Shown: positions 20,632 through 32,861, numbered from the stretch's first letter. The stretch: DNA of 64,000 bases from Cepaea nemoralis (GCA_014155875.1 JACEFZ010016099.1:1-64000); one strand, 5' to 3'. Numbers and translations are program-made. The notes: generated by a model not told the origin, from the sequence alone.

Positions 20632-21440
20632 GTATACAAGACAGGACAGAACATGGCAAACAGGAAATGGCATAGCAAGAGTGACAAGGCAGTATAAGAC
20701 AGGGCATGACACGACAAGGCAGTGAAATACAGGTCATGACTAGACACGAGAAGACAGCGCAACACAAGACAAGATAAGACAGGGCAAGACAAGACAAGAT
20801 AAGTCAGGACATGACACTACAAACAGGAAATGATATGGCAAGAGTGGACAACGCAGTACAAGACAGGTCATGACACGACAAGGCAGTGAAATACAGGTCA
20901 TGACAAGACACGACAAGACAGCGCAACACAAGACAAGTCAAGTCAGGACAGGACACACGGGACAAGACGGGATATGATAACACAAGACAAGACATTGCAA
21001 GAGGGGACAAGACGTGGCAAGAAGGGGATAAGGTAGATACAAGGAATGAACATGACAAGACAAGACAGGGCAACAGAAGACAAGATAACTAAGGACAGGA
21101 CAAACGGGAAAAGACAGGGATACACAAGATAAGACAAGATAAGTATACAAGACAAGATAAATAAAGACAGGATAACACAAAGCAAGGCTAGACGAGACAA
21201 GAGAATACATGGCAAGACAAGACAAGACAAATCAGTGCAAGATAAGACAAGGTGACAAGGTAAGACACGACAAGAGAAAACAAGGCAAGACAAGACAAGA
21301 AAAGACAAACAAGAGAAGACAAGACAAGGGAAGACAAGGCAAGACATTTCACGTCAGAACAACACTGGACAAGCCAGGGCAAGAGACAGAGAAGGAAGGA
21401 CAAAACTGTGCAAGACAAAGCAGAGCAAACATGGCAAGAC
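20632..21440. repeat. Irregular AGACA/CAAGA array, about 800 bp
   Basis: Diverged pentamer-decamer repeats (AAGACAAGACA). A longer block, GACACGACAAGGCAGTGAAA, occurs twice (near 20707 and 20873). Minus-strand open frames are Cys/Leu/Ser-rich artefacts. Confidence 0.9.
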
Positions 21441-22340
21441 TTGACAGACAGGGTGAAAATACAATATATAAATACAATATGTGAACCATCTCCTGTGGGT
21501 TTACTTTATGATCAGAATTTAGCAGATATGTTGAGAGACGGTAGAGTCTGGAGGTTTATACTCTGTCAACTGCACGGGGATTCCGGAAGATTAACCATCT
21601 TTTCCACGCACACTGGTATATGTTCAGTTACTCGATAAATATGCGGCGAGCAATAAACGATTGCTCAAATATAGCACGACTTCACAGCAATTAGACGGTT
21701 CCAACCAGGTTTCTGCACAGAGAAGAATTCTATTTTAATTACCGTGGGGGGAAAATGCTCCGCATTCGAATAATATCAGTGACTATACGTTTCAAGTATT
21801 TTAGCCAACGTATAATTGATGTATTCACTTCATATGATAAACAACTCTGTAGTATACACCTGAATAAATGCAGAGACATAAGTCAGACAATAAATTATGC
21901 AACTTGCTGTTTCTTTGTTTAAAGAAAATAATAAAAAGGTGGCTATAAAGAGCATATTTGTCTGTGCCACCGACAAGTCACATCATGGCGACGATCCTGT
22001 CATCCTCAACAGCAATGACATTACTAATATGGCCTAACCAAATAAAGTCAGTACAGACAGATGGGAATACTGCTGTTCATTGTAAATATTTGGTAACATA
22101 ATATACGAGAGAAAGATCCATTAACGAAATTGATAGTAGCAAATAAATTACGAAATCGTGCTGATAAAATGCAGGAACGGTTTCTGATTCTCAAACCCAG
22201 TGTTTAATAAAAGCAGATGATACATTCGAAACGTAGTCATTCCCCAATCAATTTGCTTTAGATTTTTGTTTCCAGTGTCATATGTCTGTCTGTCATCTGC
22301 TGCCTATAGTACCTTTCAGTGTGTGGCAGGGGGATCTTGA
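21441..22340. other. Unassigned stretch
   Basis: No coding signature or repeat that I can name. Confidence 0.4.
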
Positions 22341-22344
22341 GCCT

Positions 22345-22505
22345 GAGAAATTAAGGCCGCCTGGCTGGTGCAGTCGCCGCGAACTGTGCAGGTTATGCTT
22401 TTCTTTTTGCCCCTGGCAGACAAACATCCACACCTTACCGAGATTTGGAACCCGGGTCTCCAGAAGGAGAAACCGGCGTTCTTAGCCATTCGGCCAGCTG
22501 CTCCC
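22345..22505 (-). mobile_element. SINE-G copy
   Basis: The minus strand has A-box TGGCCGAATGG and B-box GGGTTCCAAATC. The distal part shares blocks with 16668-16760. Confidence 0.7.
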
Positions 22506-22555
22506 CTTTTTCACAGAAGTTTAAGATTGCTTTGTGTGTGTGTGTGTGTGTGTGT

Positions 22556-22838
22556 GTATATAAAACTGTGGTGCGTGGTGGCTAGACACTCACCTGCCGG
22601 ACCTGTGGTCAAGGGTTCCATTCTCATCGTGGCGGATTCGGATTTAAAAACAACAGACCTCGACTCCTGGGTCGACCCAGTCTAAACTGGGTCCCAGAAA
22701 TGTCTTGGGAAGTAAAGGCGGCCGGTGGGTGTGATACTGACCACATCAGCCACCAAGTGGCGGTTGGTCTATCAAGCATTAACCTAGCACCATATGACCA
22801 ATGCGGCTTAAGCCGTGTAAAAGGATCTTTTACTTTAC
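22556..22838 (+). mobile_element. SINE-E copy
   Basis: Head GTGGTGGCTAGACACTC with B-box AGGGTTCCATTC; body GTCTTGGGAAGTAAAGGCGG; end CGTGTAAAAGGATCTTTTA. The hAT MITE lies immediately downstream. Confidence 0.85.
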
Positions 22839-22855
22839 TTACTTATATATTAGCT

Positions 22856-23310
22856 CAGTGGTTCTCAACCTTTTTTGGCCCGTGCTCCCCTTCACCACAT
22901 TTTCAGAACGTCACCCCCCCCCCTCTCTTTCGTATTTCCTACCTCAAAATTTGGCCCTTGCCCCCCTTCAGCATGTCATTCCTCTCTTTCGTATTTCCTA
23001 CCTAAAAATCCCGCCCGCCCCTACACAGTATACGTAATAATGGAAGGGAAGCTAAATTTAATAGCACATAAAACAAGTCTAGACGTCCACATAAAACGTG
23101 ATTTGTGGGTCTACTTACTTTATAAAATGAATTTTAGAAGGGTGAGACGTAAAGAACCGTAAAATATGAAGGGAAAAACAATATCAAGTAATCGGCTCTT
23201 GTATTAACGCGATCTTGAAATAATCTTAATTCCCCCCGCCCCCTTGGAAACCCTAAAATTCCCCCCTGGGGTGGGGGGAGGGGAGATTCCCCACCGGTTG
23301 AGAACCACTG
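22856..23310. mobile_element. hAT-type MITE, complete, with 8-bp TSD
   Basis: The 455-bp element has terminal inverted repeats CAGTGGTTCTCAACC and GGTTGAGAACCACTG. It is flanked by TATTAGCT at 22848-22855 and 23311-23318. The 8-bp duplication and CAGTGGTTCTCAA ends are typical of hAT non-autonomous elements. The interior is non-coding with C/G-rich runs near both ends. A truncated sister in opposite orientation is at 35849. Confidence 0.93.
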
Positions 23311-23434
23311 TATTAGCTTATATATTATATCACTTTGGGGGTCGGCGTGGCTAAAAATAAATTTGCCTGCGACGGTATAGTAGGTTCATTCCTCACGTCG
23401 GTCAGTTGGATTTAAATTGTCGTTTGTTGGTCGC

Positions 23435-23740
23435 GGTTCCAACTTCACAGCAAAGAGTCACATCATTATGCTCCGTTTCTATGCCAGTGAATATCACACA
23501 AAATGCTCCTCACTGCCCCATGCGAAAAGTGGAACAGACAGGAGTCTTGGCAAACCAACAGCCCGTACAGGTATACTATGCCACCACAAAAGTCTGTCAC
23601 AAAAAGCACATTTCATCGTCGATAGAAGAGGCAGTCATTAGAAAACCAGCAGCCACAGATTACTGCATAACGCAAGCCAGGTAGTTCAGCGACCGACCGG
23701 TCACCATGTTTCTGAACATGCACTTAAATATTGACTTCTT
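23435..23740 (-). mobile_element. Repeat-B retroposon, copy 3
   Basis: Reverse complement of the repeat at 10748: GAACAGACAGGAGTCTTGGC, CATCGTCGATAGAAGAGG, ending near CATGTTTCTGAACATGCAC. Confidence 0.75.
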
Positions 23741-24364
23741 GTTAAAAAAAATAATAATGATAGGAAACCATTAAAGGCGTGAATTAGACGCAGCAGACTC
23801 ACTTGCATGCAACCCCCATGGTGGGCTCCCGAAGTTGAATTTGTGTGAAAGTCTAAGAGAGCGGCAACTAAGCAGCTACAGACATTGATAAAGACACCAC
23901 AAAGCACACACAAGGAACTGGAGATGGAGGAAAGGGTGATTAATAAGAAATTGGGACTTTTTCGCTGGCTGTTGACGATGAGGACGGAGCACGTATGGAA
24001 ATTCCCCGAGTACTCTGATATCGGCTTTGGACTCATCTTAAACGAAAGATTGTCTCGTAAATCACAAACAGCATGCTGATGTTGTTGTTGTTGTTTTTTT
24101 TTTTTTGTAGCATTTCAACAGTCTTTCCCTCATTGCGATTAACATCTTTGTATTGAAGATTTCTTGTCCTAATGTCTGCCTTATCTTTCATCCGATGTTA
24201 TCACTTTCCCGAGATAGTTGCAGCTTTCATCCTTTGAAATATGACTTATTTACTTGAATGTTGCATTTTATTTATTGATGTTGGATTTTACAGTAATTTT
24301 TGTTCCCATTTATAATAAGTTCAAAATTATAAAATGACATAATAACATAATAAATTAGGTCGAG

Positions 24365-24575
24365 ATGGCCGAGAGGTGTAACTTTGTGTAAAATTCCTGT
24401 GCACTGATGACTGGTTAGTAGAATAAATCCACACGCCGATCATTTGGGCGTAATCGTTGACTTCTTGTTTAGAAAGGCATGGCAAACTACTGAATGTAAA
24501 ACTATCTAGTAAAACACAAACAGTAAATAGTGGCTGGGAATGAATGCAACATCCTGCAAAATATAAGCAATTTTT
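24365..24575 (+). mobile_element. SINE-D copy
   Basis: Head with A-box TGGCCGAGAGG, core GGCAAACTACTGAATGTAAA, end ATCCTGCAAAATATAAGCAA. Confidence 0.75.
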
Positions 24576-24982
24576 CTTTCTTAATATAATGAAAGAAACA
24601 AAACACATTCAAACATAAAACAAAACAAGGAAGAACAAACTAATCGCAGCTCTGATTTTCAAGAGGATACAAGACGTGAATAATCGATAGTACCCACGGT
24701 TGACTCTTGGCTCTGGAGAAGGTAATGAACTTAACGTTAAATCCAAGAGACTAAAGCTACTTTGAAACCATCATTTTGGGAGACTAGCGCCAACCTACGC
24801 CCTTTTCGGATTCTGTCCAGAGATAGGATAGTATTTAGTTTGGCTGACCTTTTCAAGAGCTTATATATTAGATTGGCTAGCTGATCGTCATTCTATCGAG
24901 AAGCCTGTCATTTGCTTCTTTGGCAAGCTTCCCTGTTATCTTGCTTGACTGTCTGAATTTTTATATATCGGATATATACCCG

Positions 24983-25165
24983 TGGAGTCGCATGGTAAAG
25001 TGATTAGTGCGGTGGCCTGACTAGATAGAGGTTCTGTATTCAATCCCTAGTGGTGGCCATATTATTTATTCCAACCGATATCGATCTTTATGGCTGCATC
25101 ACGCTTACTTGCTGGACCCTGCCCTGTGGTCATTCGTTCAAGTCACTTCCAAGCGTACGTATAGT
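24983..25165 (+). mobile_element. tRNA-headed SINE (family unassigned)
   Basis: GTCGCATGGTAAAGTGATTA (A-box region) and GGTTCTGTATTCAATCCC (B-box region) about 45 bp apart. No second copy found in the window. Confidence 0.5.
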
Positions 25166-25293
25166 GGTTTGATTTGCTAATTGTAATTGCTACTTTTAAC
25201 CTATATAATTTGCTTGGCATTCACACTGGAATTGACACATGACACATCCTGTTTTATGTGCTTGGAGACAATAGTTCTTTCACGGTTAAAGTA

Positions 25294-25830
25294 CTAGGGG
25301 GCTTGAAATGAAAACCTTAAATGTTTCTTTGTGTGTGTGCGTGCGGGGGGGGGGGGGGGGGGATATTTTGATAAAGTAAAGAACAAATGCATCATTTTTC
25401 GATGTAGTTACCACTGCGTTCAATACAAGCCCCCCCCCCCCTCCTCCCAGCGCCGGTAGAGTGCTTGGATTCTTGTAGAAAAAACATGCTCTTAGTTACT
25501 ACTCGGTGTGCCCGCCGATCTGGTCGTGAATAATCTGTCACAGAAGTCACGCCGTTTTGAAAGTTTATACTCTTACTCATATACTCGTTGGACTGACAAG
25601 CACGTATCACCATACTGGACCTTCATTCGCCGACGAATGTTTATAGGTTTAATCTCTTTACTGATAACAAAAAAGGATAAAATAACATTGCTCCTCTTTC
25701 GTCTGCAGCGTGATATTATGTGCTCAACACTGTTGACATACTTAACAACAATATTGACAGGTTGCAAGACATTTGCATGGGTATTGTAATTTCTATGACA
25801 TTATTATGGTTTTCATTTGAAGCCCCCTCT
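25294..25830. mobile_element. Mariner-type MITE, copy 1, with transposase tail
   Basis: Inverted ends AGGGGGCTTGAAATGAAAAC (left) and AGGGGGCTTCAAATGAAAAC (right, reversed), flanked by TA at 25292-25293 and 25831-25832. On the minus strand a short stretch at about 25395-25475 reads IQALYRRWEE, is broken by the C run at 25429-25441, and resumes as CIERSGNYIEK and a stop. This is the C-terminus of mariner-like transposases. The rest is deleted. Confidence 0.85.
25345..25362. repeat. G18 run
   Basis: Homopolymer inside the mariner MITE. A C run (about 25429-25441) lies nearby. Confidence 0.9.
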
Positions 25831-26586
25831 TATGTGTCGTGTTGGTTGTATTTTTGATAATTGATTCAGCTGCAATGAAGGTGTTGTATACTGCTGTTGT
25901 TAGTCGACCAAATATGTGTTTCATTACCTCTCCTCGAAAGGTTAGCGGCGTCCATATCGTTATCAAAGAAAATTTCTTTCGACGAGATGCTGTGAAATAT
26001 GCCAGACAATAAATAGTGCAACCTTTTGCGTGCGTTTTCTGTGTTTAAAGTCACTAAGGGAATACATTGTTTTTAATTTCACTGTAGCTGAATTTTAGAA
26101 GCATCAGCAGTAAAAACAAAAGGATTCATTTCGTGGATTTTCAGACGGCATCTTGTTAGATCCCATTTGTCTTCCACCAGGAGTGGGTATTGAGCAGGTA
26201 AACACTGGTCATAGCTGGAAGAAAAACTAGTATTTCTGTTTACTCAATCGAACGGACGCGACAATGGTCAGTCCGACCGATTCATTAACTTGTACCCGAG
26301 TGACTCCAGAAATAGATAACGTCTATCGGTAGTAGGATCGAGGCATTCTAGCAGCTGTAGGAAGGCAAAACCTGTTGTGATTTGTCAGTTAAATACCTAT
26401 CCTGTGACTGCGGACACATTTTTCCCAATGGATACCTCTAACTGGCGACGAGGCTCCAGAACTGTGTCGGCCTTCCACAAGGCGGTGATTCTCTTCTTAC
26501 AGGGAGCCAAGCGCAGGTGACCATTTGTATATTGTCTTATGTGCTTGATGATTGTTTTTCATCTAACGGCAATAATCATACGTGTA

Positions 26587-26630
26587 GTTCTTCTTCTTCT
26601 TCTTCTTCTTCTTCTTCTTCTTCTTCTTCT

Positions 26631-26677
<47 letters not shown>

Positions 26678-26736
26678 TTCTTCTTCTTCTTCTTCTTCTT
26701 CTGCTTCTTCTTCTTCTTCTTCTGCTGCTGCTGCTG
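26587..26736. repeat. (TTC)n microsatellite
   Basis: About 45 TTC units ending in (CTG)n. Ser/Leu/Glu homopolymer frames on both strands are artefacts. Confidence 0.98.
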
Positions 26737-26765
26737 TCACATTTTCTTCATGTTGGACTGGTAGT

Positions 26766-27270
26766 ACATGGTTCCGTCGCTCTGCTACTGAGTGAGTGCG
26801 TGGGCGACACCGTGAGCTGTGAAATTCGCGTGGAATGCTTTTACATCTGTCCTGTACAGTGAACTGCATGTTCAGAACAATGGCTACCGGCGGTTGCTGA
26901 ATTGACTGTTTTGCCCTTTCCGTTCACGAGTGCATTTTTCGGGAGACTCCTGGGAGTCTGCGCTGAAGCTGCGAAGTTTGTGCTTTGTGCGACACTTTCG
27001 GCGGGTCTCCCTGCGGTAAGAGACCGAGCCATGTGAGAAACCCCGGGTCAATGAGGTATTTCTGGTGACTTCCGAGTCCTTAGTCCATCGACGATGAACT
27101 GTGGCGAGTGTGGATGAATTTTGTGCTGGCATTCTGACTGTAGCATTATGCACAGTGTACCTGTGCGGGCTTGTTGGATTGCCGAGACTCCTGTCTATTC
27201 CTCTTTTCACATTGGACAGTACAGGAATGGAGCATAATTTCGACGACCCGTTGCCGTGAAGTTTTAACCT
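26766..27270 (+). mobile_element. Repeat-B retroposon, copy 2, with nested SINE-C piece
   Basis: Begins GGTTCCGTCGC and ends TTGCCGTGAAGTTTTAACC, as at 10748. The middle (26918-27056) is replaced by a SINE-C fragment. It runs straight into (CTAA)n. Confidence 0.75.
26918..27056 (+). mobile_element. SINE-C fragment
   Basis: Matches the SINE-C body: GGGAGACTCCTGGGAG, GTGCTTTGTGCGACAC, AGAGACCGAGCCATGTG. The tRNA head is missing. Confidence 0.75.
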
Positions 27271-27272
27271 CG

Positions 27273-27336
<64 letters not shown>

Positions 27337-27430
27337 GCTAGCTAGCCAGCCAGCCAGCCACCCAAACACCCACCCACCCAACCAACCAACCAACCAACCA
27401 ACCAACTAACTAACTAACTAATTAACTAAC
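27271..27430. repeat. Serial tetranucleotide array CTAA, GCTA, CCAG, CACC, CAAC, CTAA
   Basis: Blocks of related 4-bp units follow one another without spacers. It starts exactly at the 3' end of Repeat-B copy 2. Confidence 0.92.
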
Positions 27431-27666
27431 CTTCTTCTTCTTCTTCTTCTTCTTCTTCTTCTTCTTCTTCTTCTTCTTCTTCTTCTTCTTCTTCTTCTTC
27501 TTCTTCTTCTTCTTCTTCTTCTTCTTCTGCTGCTGTTGCAGCTGCTGCTGCTGCTTCGTCGTCGTCGTCTTCTTCTTCTTCTTATTCTTATTCTTCTTCT
27601 TCTTCTTCTTCTTCTTCTTCTTCTTCTTCTCTTCTTCTTCTTCTTCTTCTTTTTCTTCTTCTTCAA
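27431..27666. repeat. (CTT)n with CTG and CGT blocks
   Basis: Long CTT tract with internal (GCT)n and (CGT)n blocks around 27525-27567. Confidence 0.97.
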
Positions 27667-27904
27667 CCTGCCTCTCCTGGGTCATCCCTTCCAGTGCAAC
27701 AACAAAGATTAGCCAATTATAGGCTTGCTCATGAATCCTTGGATTTCGCAGCTGCACGTTTTACCGGCGTGAGGTAGTCAGGCTCTCACCGACTCTCCTT
27801 AGTCGCCTCTTACGTCATGCAAGGCAGCTTACTGTTTTACTAGTCGTGTATTTTGTACTCGTTTTAATATCTCTATCCCCTCCCTTATCTTTGCCTATTA
27901 TTGT

Positions 27905-29440
27905 TGTTTGTCCATCAAGAATGATGAAGACCATTCATTTCATCCAGTGGGGTTAAAAGTATGGAGCCGTGAGTTCTAAGATGGCTGTTAAGGACTATTT
28001 TGGCTCTAAATGGTCTTTGACAGTGTGGGCAAAGAATGCTTGACGTTCCAGGAGGAGGATCTCCTGCACTGGTTTTTCTGTCCAGCCTTTTCTTCACAGC
28101 TCTTGCAGTCCTGGTTGCTTGACAAGTGGCTGCATTCTTGTGTAATGATGTACGCCTCGAATTTTGGTCTTTGGCAGCAGTCTCCCAAGTGTCATGATGA
28201 ATTCCAAATGCTTTTAGTGAGATCTTCAGAGTGTCTTTAAAAGGTTTCCTCTGGCCGCCTTGGGAGCATGTACCACAACGCAGCTCACCGTAAAAAAATT
28301 GTTTAGGGAGCCTGTGATCTGGCATGCGAGTCAAGTGACCAGATCAGCAAATCTGATTCTTCATTAGTAGTGTGTGTATACTGGACATGGACGCTCTTTC
28401 TAGGTCTTCAGTGTCTGGGATCTTATTTTGCCATTTAATCTTCAGTAGCTTCCGAAGTCAGACTGTGTGGAATTTGTGAAAATTTCCTAGCATGTCGCTG
28501 ATAAACAGTCCTATGTTTCACAAGCATATATCAGTGTGGATAATACAACTGCTTTGCAGACTTTCAACTTTGTTTGCAGGCGTATTCCATTTCTGTTCCA
28601 CACATCCTTGTATAGTCTGCGAAAGGCCGCGCTAGCCTTGGAGATTCTTGCATTCACTTCGTCATCAATTGTGGCAGCTTGGGAGACGGTGCTGCCAAGA
28701 TAGGTGAATTTGTCCAAAACACTTAATCTATGACCATTCACCTTGATGTTCGGCACGGTGTGATTAATCCCTAGAGCTGGCTGGTACACAATTACAATCT
28801 TCTCCAGGTTGATATTGAGCCAAAAAGGTGGCACAGGCATATGAGAAACCTGAAACATTGTTTGCATGTCTGCCTCTGAGATGGCATATAAAGTACAATC
28901 ATCAGCTCTCTGACGGTGTCGCTGGTAGTTTTGGTTTTAGCTTTCCATCCATGCGGTAGTTGATGTCTATTCCAGTGTCGTTGTCTTCGAAGACATTCGT
29001 CAGCATAGCTGAAAAAATGAGGCTGAACAGTGTTGGTACCAGGACACATCCTTGCTTCACTCCATTGGTGACAGGAAAGGGTTCAGACAGTTCACCATTT
29101 TCCTGTACTCTTGCCTGCATACCATCATGAAATAACCGCACTATTTGGACAAACTTTTGTGGACAGTCATATTTCGCCATAATCTTCCACAGTCCTTCTC
29201 TGCTGACTGTATCAAAAGCCTTGGTAAGATCAATGAAAATGGAGAACATTTCAGAGTTCTGTTCCTGACATTTCTCTTGCAGTTACCTTGCAATGAAAAT
29301 CATGTCAACAGTTCCTCGTTATTTTCTAAAGCCACAGTGACTCTGAGGAAGAAGACCCTGGTCGAGATGAGCTGTGAGGCGACTGATAAGAATTCTGGCG
29401 AGTATCTTCCCTGAAATAGGATCCTGCAATATCTTTGCCT
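27905..29440 (-). pseudogene. C2H2-tailed LINE, decayed second copy
   Basis: Same family as 13577-15074 but on the minus strand, and it reaches further 5': an upstream remnant equivalent to an RIL..RL motif lies near 29400. Recognisable pieces are FSIFIDLTKAFDTVSR, GVKQGCVLVPTLFS, KVNGHRLSVLDKFTYLGST, TRMPDHRLPKQFFYGELRCG, and the finger ILCPHCQRPFRAKI ... SHLRTH. The FADD box region reads LMIVLY after a frameshift. At least four breaks are present, so this copy is older than the first. Confidence 0.9.
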
Positions 29441-29446
29441 ATATTG

Positions 29447-29685
29447 CTTTGAACACAAGCGTAGTCCATACTTCTTCTAGTGTACTGGGTTTATTGTTGC
29501 GTGTGGATTAGCGTTCCCTATTACCAGTGTCCCTCGCCGTCAGGATAAACCTTCCGACTTCAAAGGCGGGAGTCAACATTTTAGTTCAACTGACCTGTGT
29601 AGTATTGGAACCCGTTTCCTCAATATCAACACACTGGATGTTTATGAACGACCGCCCTTAATCATTCGGCCATGCTGACCTCTAA
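29447..29685 (-). mobile_element. SINE-A copy
   Basis: 3' end ACACAAGCGTAGTCC (plus strand) at the left. The head at the right has minus-strand TGGCCGAATGATT (A-box). It abuts the 5' end of the minus-strand LINE. Confidence 0.75.
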
Positions 29686-29699
29686 ATATGTGTATGATT

Positions 29700-30270
29700 C
29701 CACCTTCTTGAATTGACATTTCACCAATGGATATCGGGTTATTTGATTGGTTTCACCAATGGATATCGGGTTGTTATTTGCTTGGTTTCATCTAATTATC
29801 TCCATCTCTCTCCCAGGCATGTTTAGTCCTCATTATTGTGACCTCTCATTAAGTTTGTTTAGTTTATCATGCATCTGATGTCTTGAGTGTTTCCCCTTCT
29901 TTTGCTCTGCCACGAACACCTGTTCTGTTGGCGATCCATTACTCCCTCCTATTTGTTCAACTCTTGTTGGGATGTTAGTTCTCCATTTGCCCGCGTCTCT
30001 TATTCTCATGACAAACAAACATCAGATCCCCGGTGTTTTTTTCCTATTCACAAATAAAGTTCACATTACAGTTATGCTCGTTGTCTTGTGCTTCTAATTA
30101 ATTATTTCTTTCATGTAAATTGTAGTCTCGTGTTTGATGTTGTCGTTATTATTTGATGTTTACATCATCAGTATGTGCTCTGTCTGCTGGCTTAGGCATT
30201 CATTTACCTCCGCAGATCTCTGTGTTTGGAGTTCTGAATCAATGTGGTGTATAATAATTCTCGGAACAAC
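29700..30270. other. Mostly unassigned; small 30-bp duplication
   Basis: TTTCACCAATGGATATCGGG occurs twice at about 29728-29770. Otherwise I see nothing I can name. Confidence 0.45.
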
Positions 30271-30274
30271 TAAT

Positions 30275-30560
30275 GAGCAATTCCTACAAGAAACAAATGA
30301 AAACCGTAAACTCATTAAAGAAATTAGCTGTAGACAGTCACATTTTTTTCGGTCACGTTATGAGAAGAAATAAACTAGAGAACTTGGCGACAGCTGGCAT
30401 GATTTAGGGGAAAATAACAAATGGAAGGCAGGGAAGTAAATACCTGGATGGCTTGACCACTTGGCATGGTCTAGACAAGAACACAGAGCTGCTCCACGAC
30501 TCTGGTAATTGTGTAAGATGGCGAAACATGACCACCCATGCTTACCAGCATGGCACATAA
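30275..30560 (+). pseudogene. LINE ORF2 tail (family 4), copy 1
   Basis: Translation fragments GHVMRRNKLENLAT-like, GRQGSKYLDGLTTWHG-like and RWRNMTTHAYQHGT match copies at 34725, 44095 and 59870. Stops are present. It ends in (AATG)n. Confidence 0.65.
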
Positions 30561-30829
30561 TGAATGAATAACCCTCCATACCATAGTTTTAGGCCACCAA
30601 ACATTTTGTCTGGGTCTACCTCTGTCTCTTCCACTCGAGATATTCTCCAATCGTCAGGGTATTTTCCAACACTCCACTTCTCATTAGTTAGTCAGGTCTT
30701 AGTCAGATGTGACTAAGCTACCGTATGAAAATAGACGGTGCTACCTGTTTCCTGTTAGCGGCGAATGTTGGATGGCTCTTAGCAAACCCGACATCCCACA
30801 TTGTGCCAACGGCTTCGATCGGGTGGAGG

Positions 30830-31205
30830 AGTGTAATTGAGTGTACAGGCTGTATCTTGGTGTGAGGGAATGCAACATAAAGACTTAATGTCGTAGCAGA
30901 ACAGACAAGACCCTAAGCTTTGATCACAACTAGCCTAGGATCAAAGCTTCGACATGCGGACATTGCTTTCCTGATCCGGTAGCTTCTGCAGCTTGTCTTG
31001 TTTCAGATGTATTGGTGTTACCTTTTCTCTGAAGTGAACTAGACAAGCCGAGGGAGGGATCATGCTGCACGGGCAACACATTGTTTCTACAATTCAGCCC
31101 ATATGTTGTGCTATGGAGAGGTTATTATGACTTGTTTTATATTTTGGAAACACCGGTAACCATAGTCTGTCACGATGGCAAGATGCCAGTATTAGTAGTA
31201 CGCCT
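30830..31205 (+). mobile_element. Retroposon 3'-end family R, copy 1
   Basis: Shares AATGCAACATAAAGACTTAA, GAGAGGGATCA, CTACAATTCAGCCCA and the end GTCTGTCACGATGGCAAGAT with 61595-61900. The terminal block also ends the C2H2-finger LINE tails at 43935 and 57380. Confidence 0.65.
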
Positions 31206-31669
31206 CAATACATGACAAACGAATATCGTTTCTCTCTTGAGGCAATCGTTGTAAGTTACGTTGGTAGGACATCGTAAAGCCATAAGCCAATTACACATAG
31301 TTACATGGGTGCCCTGTGCTGCATGGCTTTCAATTCAGGGAACGTCTGCCAGGACCCCTTTTCATGAAACCCACTGGCCTTACTGAATCTACTACACGGC
31401 CCTGTGCACTACCCTGGGGTCTCCCGTTTAGAGGACTTCCGGGACCATCATGTCCCGCTTTCGCTGACCGATGCCTAAGTCTACAACCGGGCGTTGCTAT
31501 GTCCAACTGCTTTCCTATTATCTGATCGGATCAACTGTATAATTTATCTTTATATATTGGTGCTACTACATGTCCTTTTTAACTTTTTAACTATAAATTA
31601 TCTGATTATCTCCACTTTGTAACTGCAATGTCTTCCCGTTATTTTTCTTTATAAATATAGTAAGTAGAT

Positions 31670-31905
31670 AAAGGTCTCTTTTACATGCAGCAGGGCGCAT
31701 TGTGTGTATGGTGCTAAACCCATATTTTTAGAGATCAGTCGACACTCGGTGAGTCATGTGGTCAGTATCACGCCGATCGCTTCACTTCTTAATACAATCT
31801 TGATTTCCATTTAAGGCTGGGTCCACCTGAGATCCCAGGTCTAGTTTTACTTTCGAAATGGACCCGATGTACATTAAACCCATGACCAGCAGATCGGCAG
31901 GCGTG
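31670..31905 (-). mobile_element. SINE-E copy
   Basis: Minus-strand SINE-E, containing GTGGTCAGTATCACGCCGAT (plus strand). This is the same internal segment that is amplified at 53345-54362. Confidence 0.8.
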
Positions 31906-31933
31906 CTTTAAAAAAAAAAACAACTACAGATTC

Positions 31934-32861
31934 TTACCTTATTCCACCCTTCACCTTATTCCACCCTTCATCCTATTCCACCCTTCACCTTATTCCACCC
32001 TTCACATTATTCCACCCTTAACCTTATTCCACCCTTCACTTTATTCCATCCTTCTCCTTATTTCATCTTTCACCTTAATCCACCCTTCACCTTATTCCAT
32101 CCTTGCATAACGTATCACCTTATTTGATCCTTCTGTAACATATCACCTCTTTCCATCCTTGCATAACGTATTGCCTTATTCCATCCTTCTATAACGTATC
32201 ACCTTGTTATATCCTTGCATAACGTATCACCTTATCCCATTCCCCCTTAACGTATCACTTTATTCCACCCCCGCATAACGTATTACCTTATTCCATCCTT
32301 CACCCTATTCTATCCGTGCATAACGTATCACCTTATTCTATCTTTCTATAAAGTATCACCTTATTCCATCTTTGCATAACGTAACGCCTTATCACATCCT
32401 TGCATAACGTGTCACTTTATTCCATACTTCATCTTATATCCTTGCATAACCTATCACTTTATTCCAGGCCCCCATAATGTAACACAATATTCCATCCTTC
32501 CATAACGTATCACTTTATTCCATCCCCGCATAACGTATCACCTTATTCCATCCTTGCATAACGTATCACCTTTTTCCATCCTTGTATAACGTATCGCATT
32601 TTCACATCCGTGCATACGTATCACTTATTCTAACCTTCACATAATTTCATCCTTGCATAACATATCACCTTACTCAATCCTTCTATAATGTATCACATTT
32701 TCCCATCCTTCTATGGCGTATCATCTTATTCAATCCTTGCATAACGTATCACCATAGTCCACCCTTCTAAGCATATCACCTTCGTTTAGAAACATATCAC
32801 CTTATTTCATCCTTATATAACGTATCACCTTATTCCATCCGGGCATAAGGTAATATGCATA
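31934..32861. repeat. 17/28-bp minisatellite
   Basis: The left part has 17-bp units ACCTTATTCCACCCTTC. The right part has 28-bp units adding GCATAACGTATC. The array continues briefly at 32985-33010 after a SINE-D insertion. Confidence 0.92.

Noticed and set aside
22848..23318. Possible gene regulatory palindrome (CAGTGGTTCTCAACC)
   Set aside because: The paired ends with an 8-bp duplication are explained by a hAT MITE.
27271..27430. Interstitial telomere-like repeat (CTAA)
   Set aside because: The animal telomere unit is TTAGGG; these are tetranucleotides linked to a retroposon end.
27422..27757. Lys/Glu- and Arg-rich frames
   Set aside because: Products of the (CTT)n tract.
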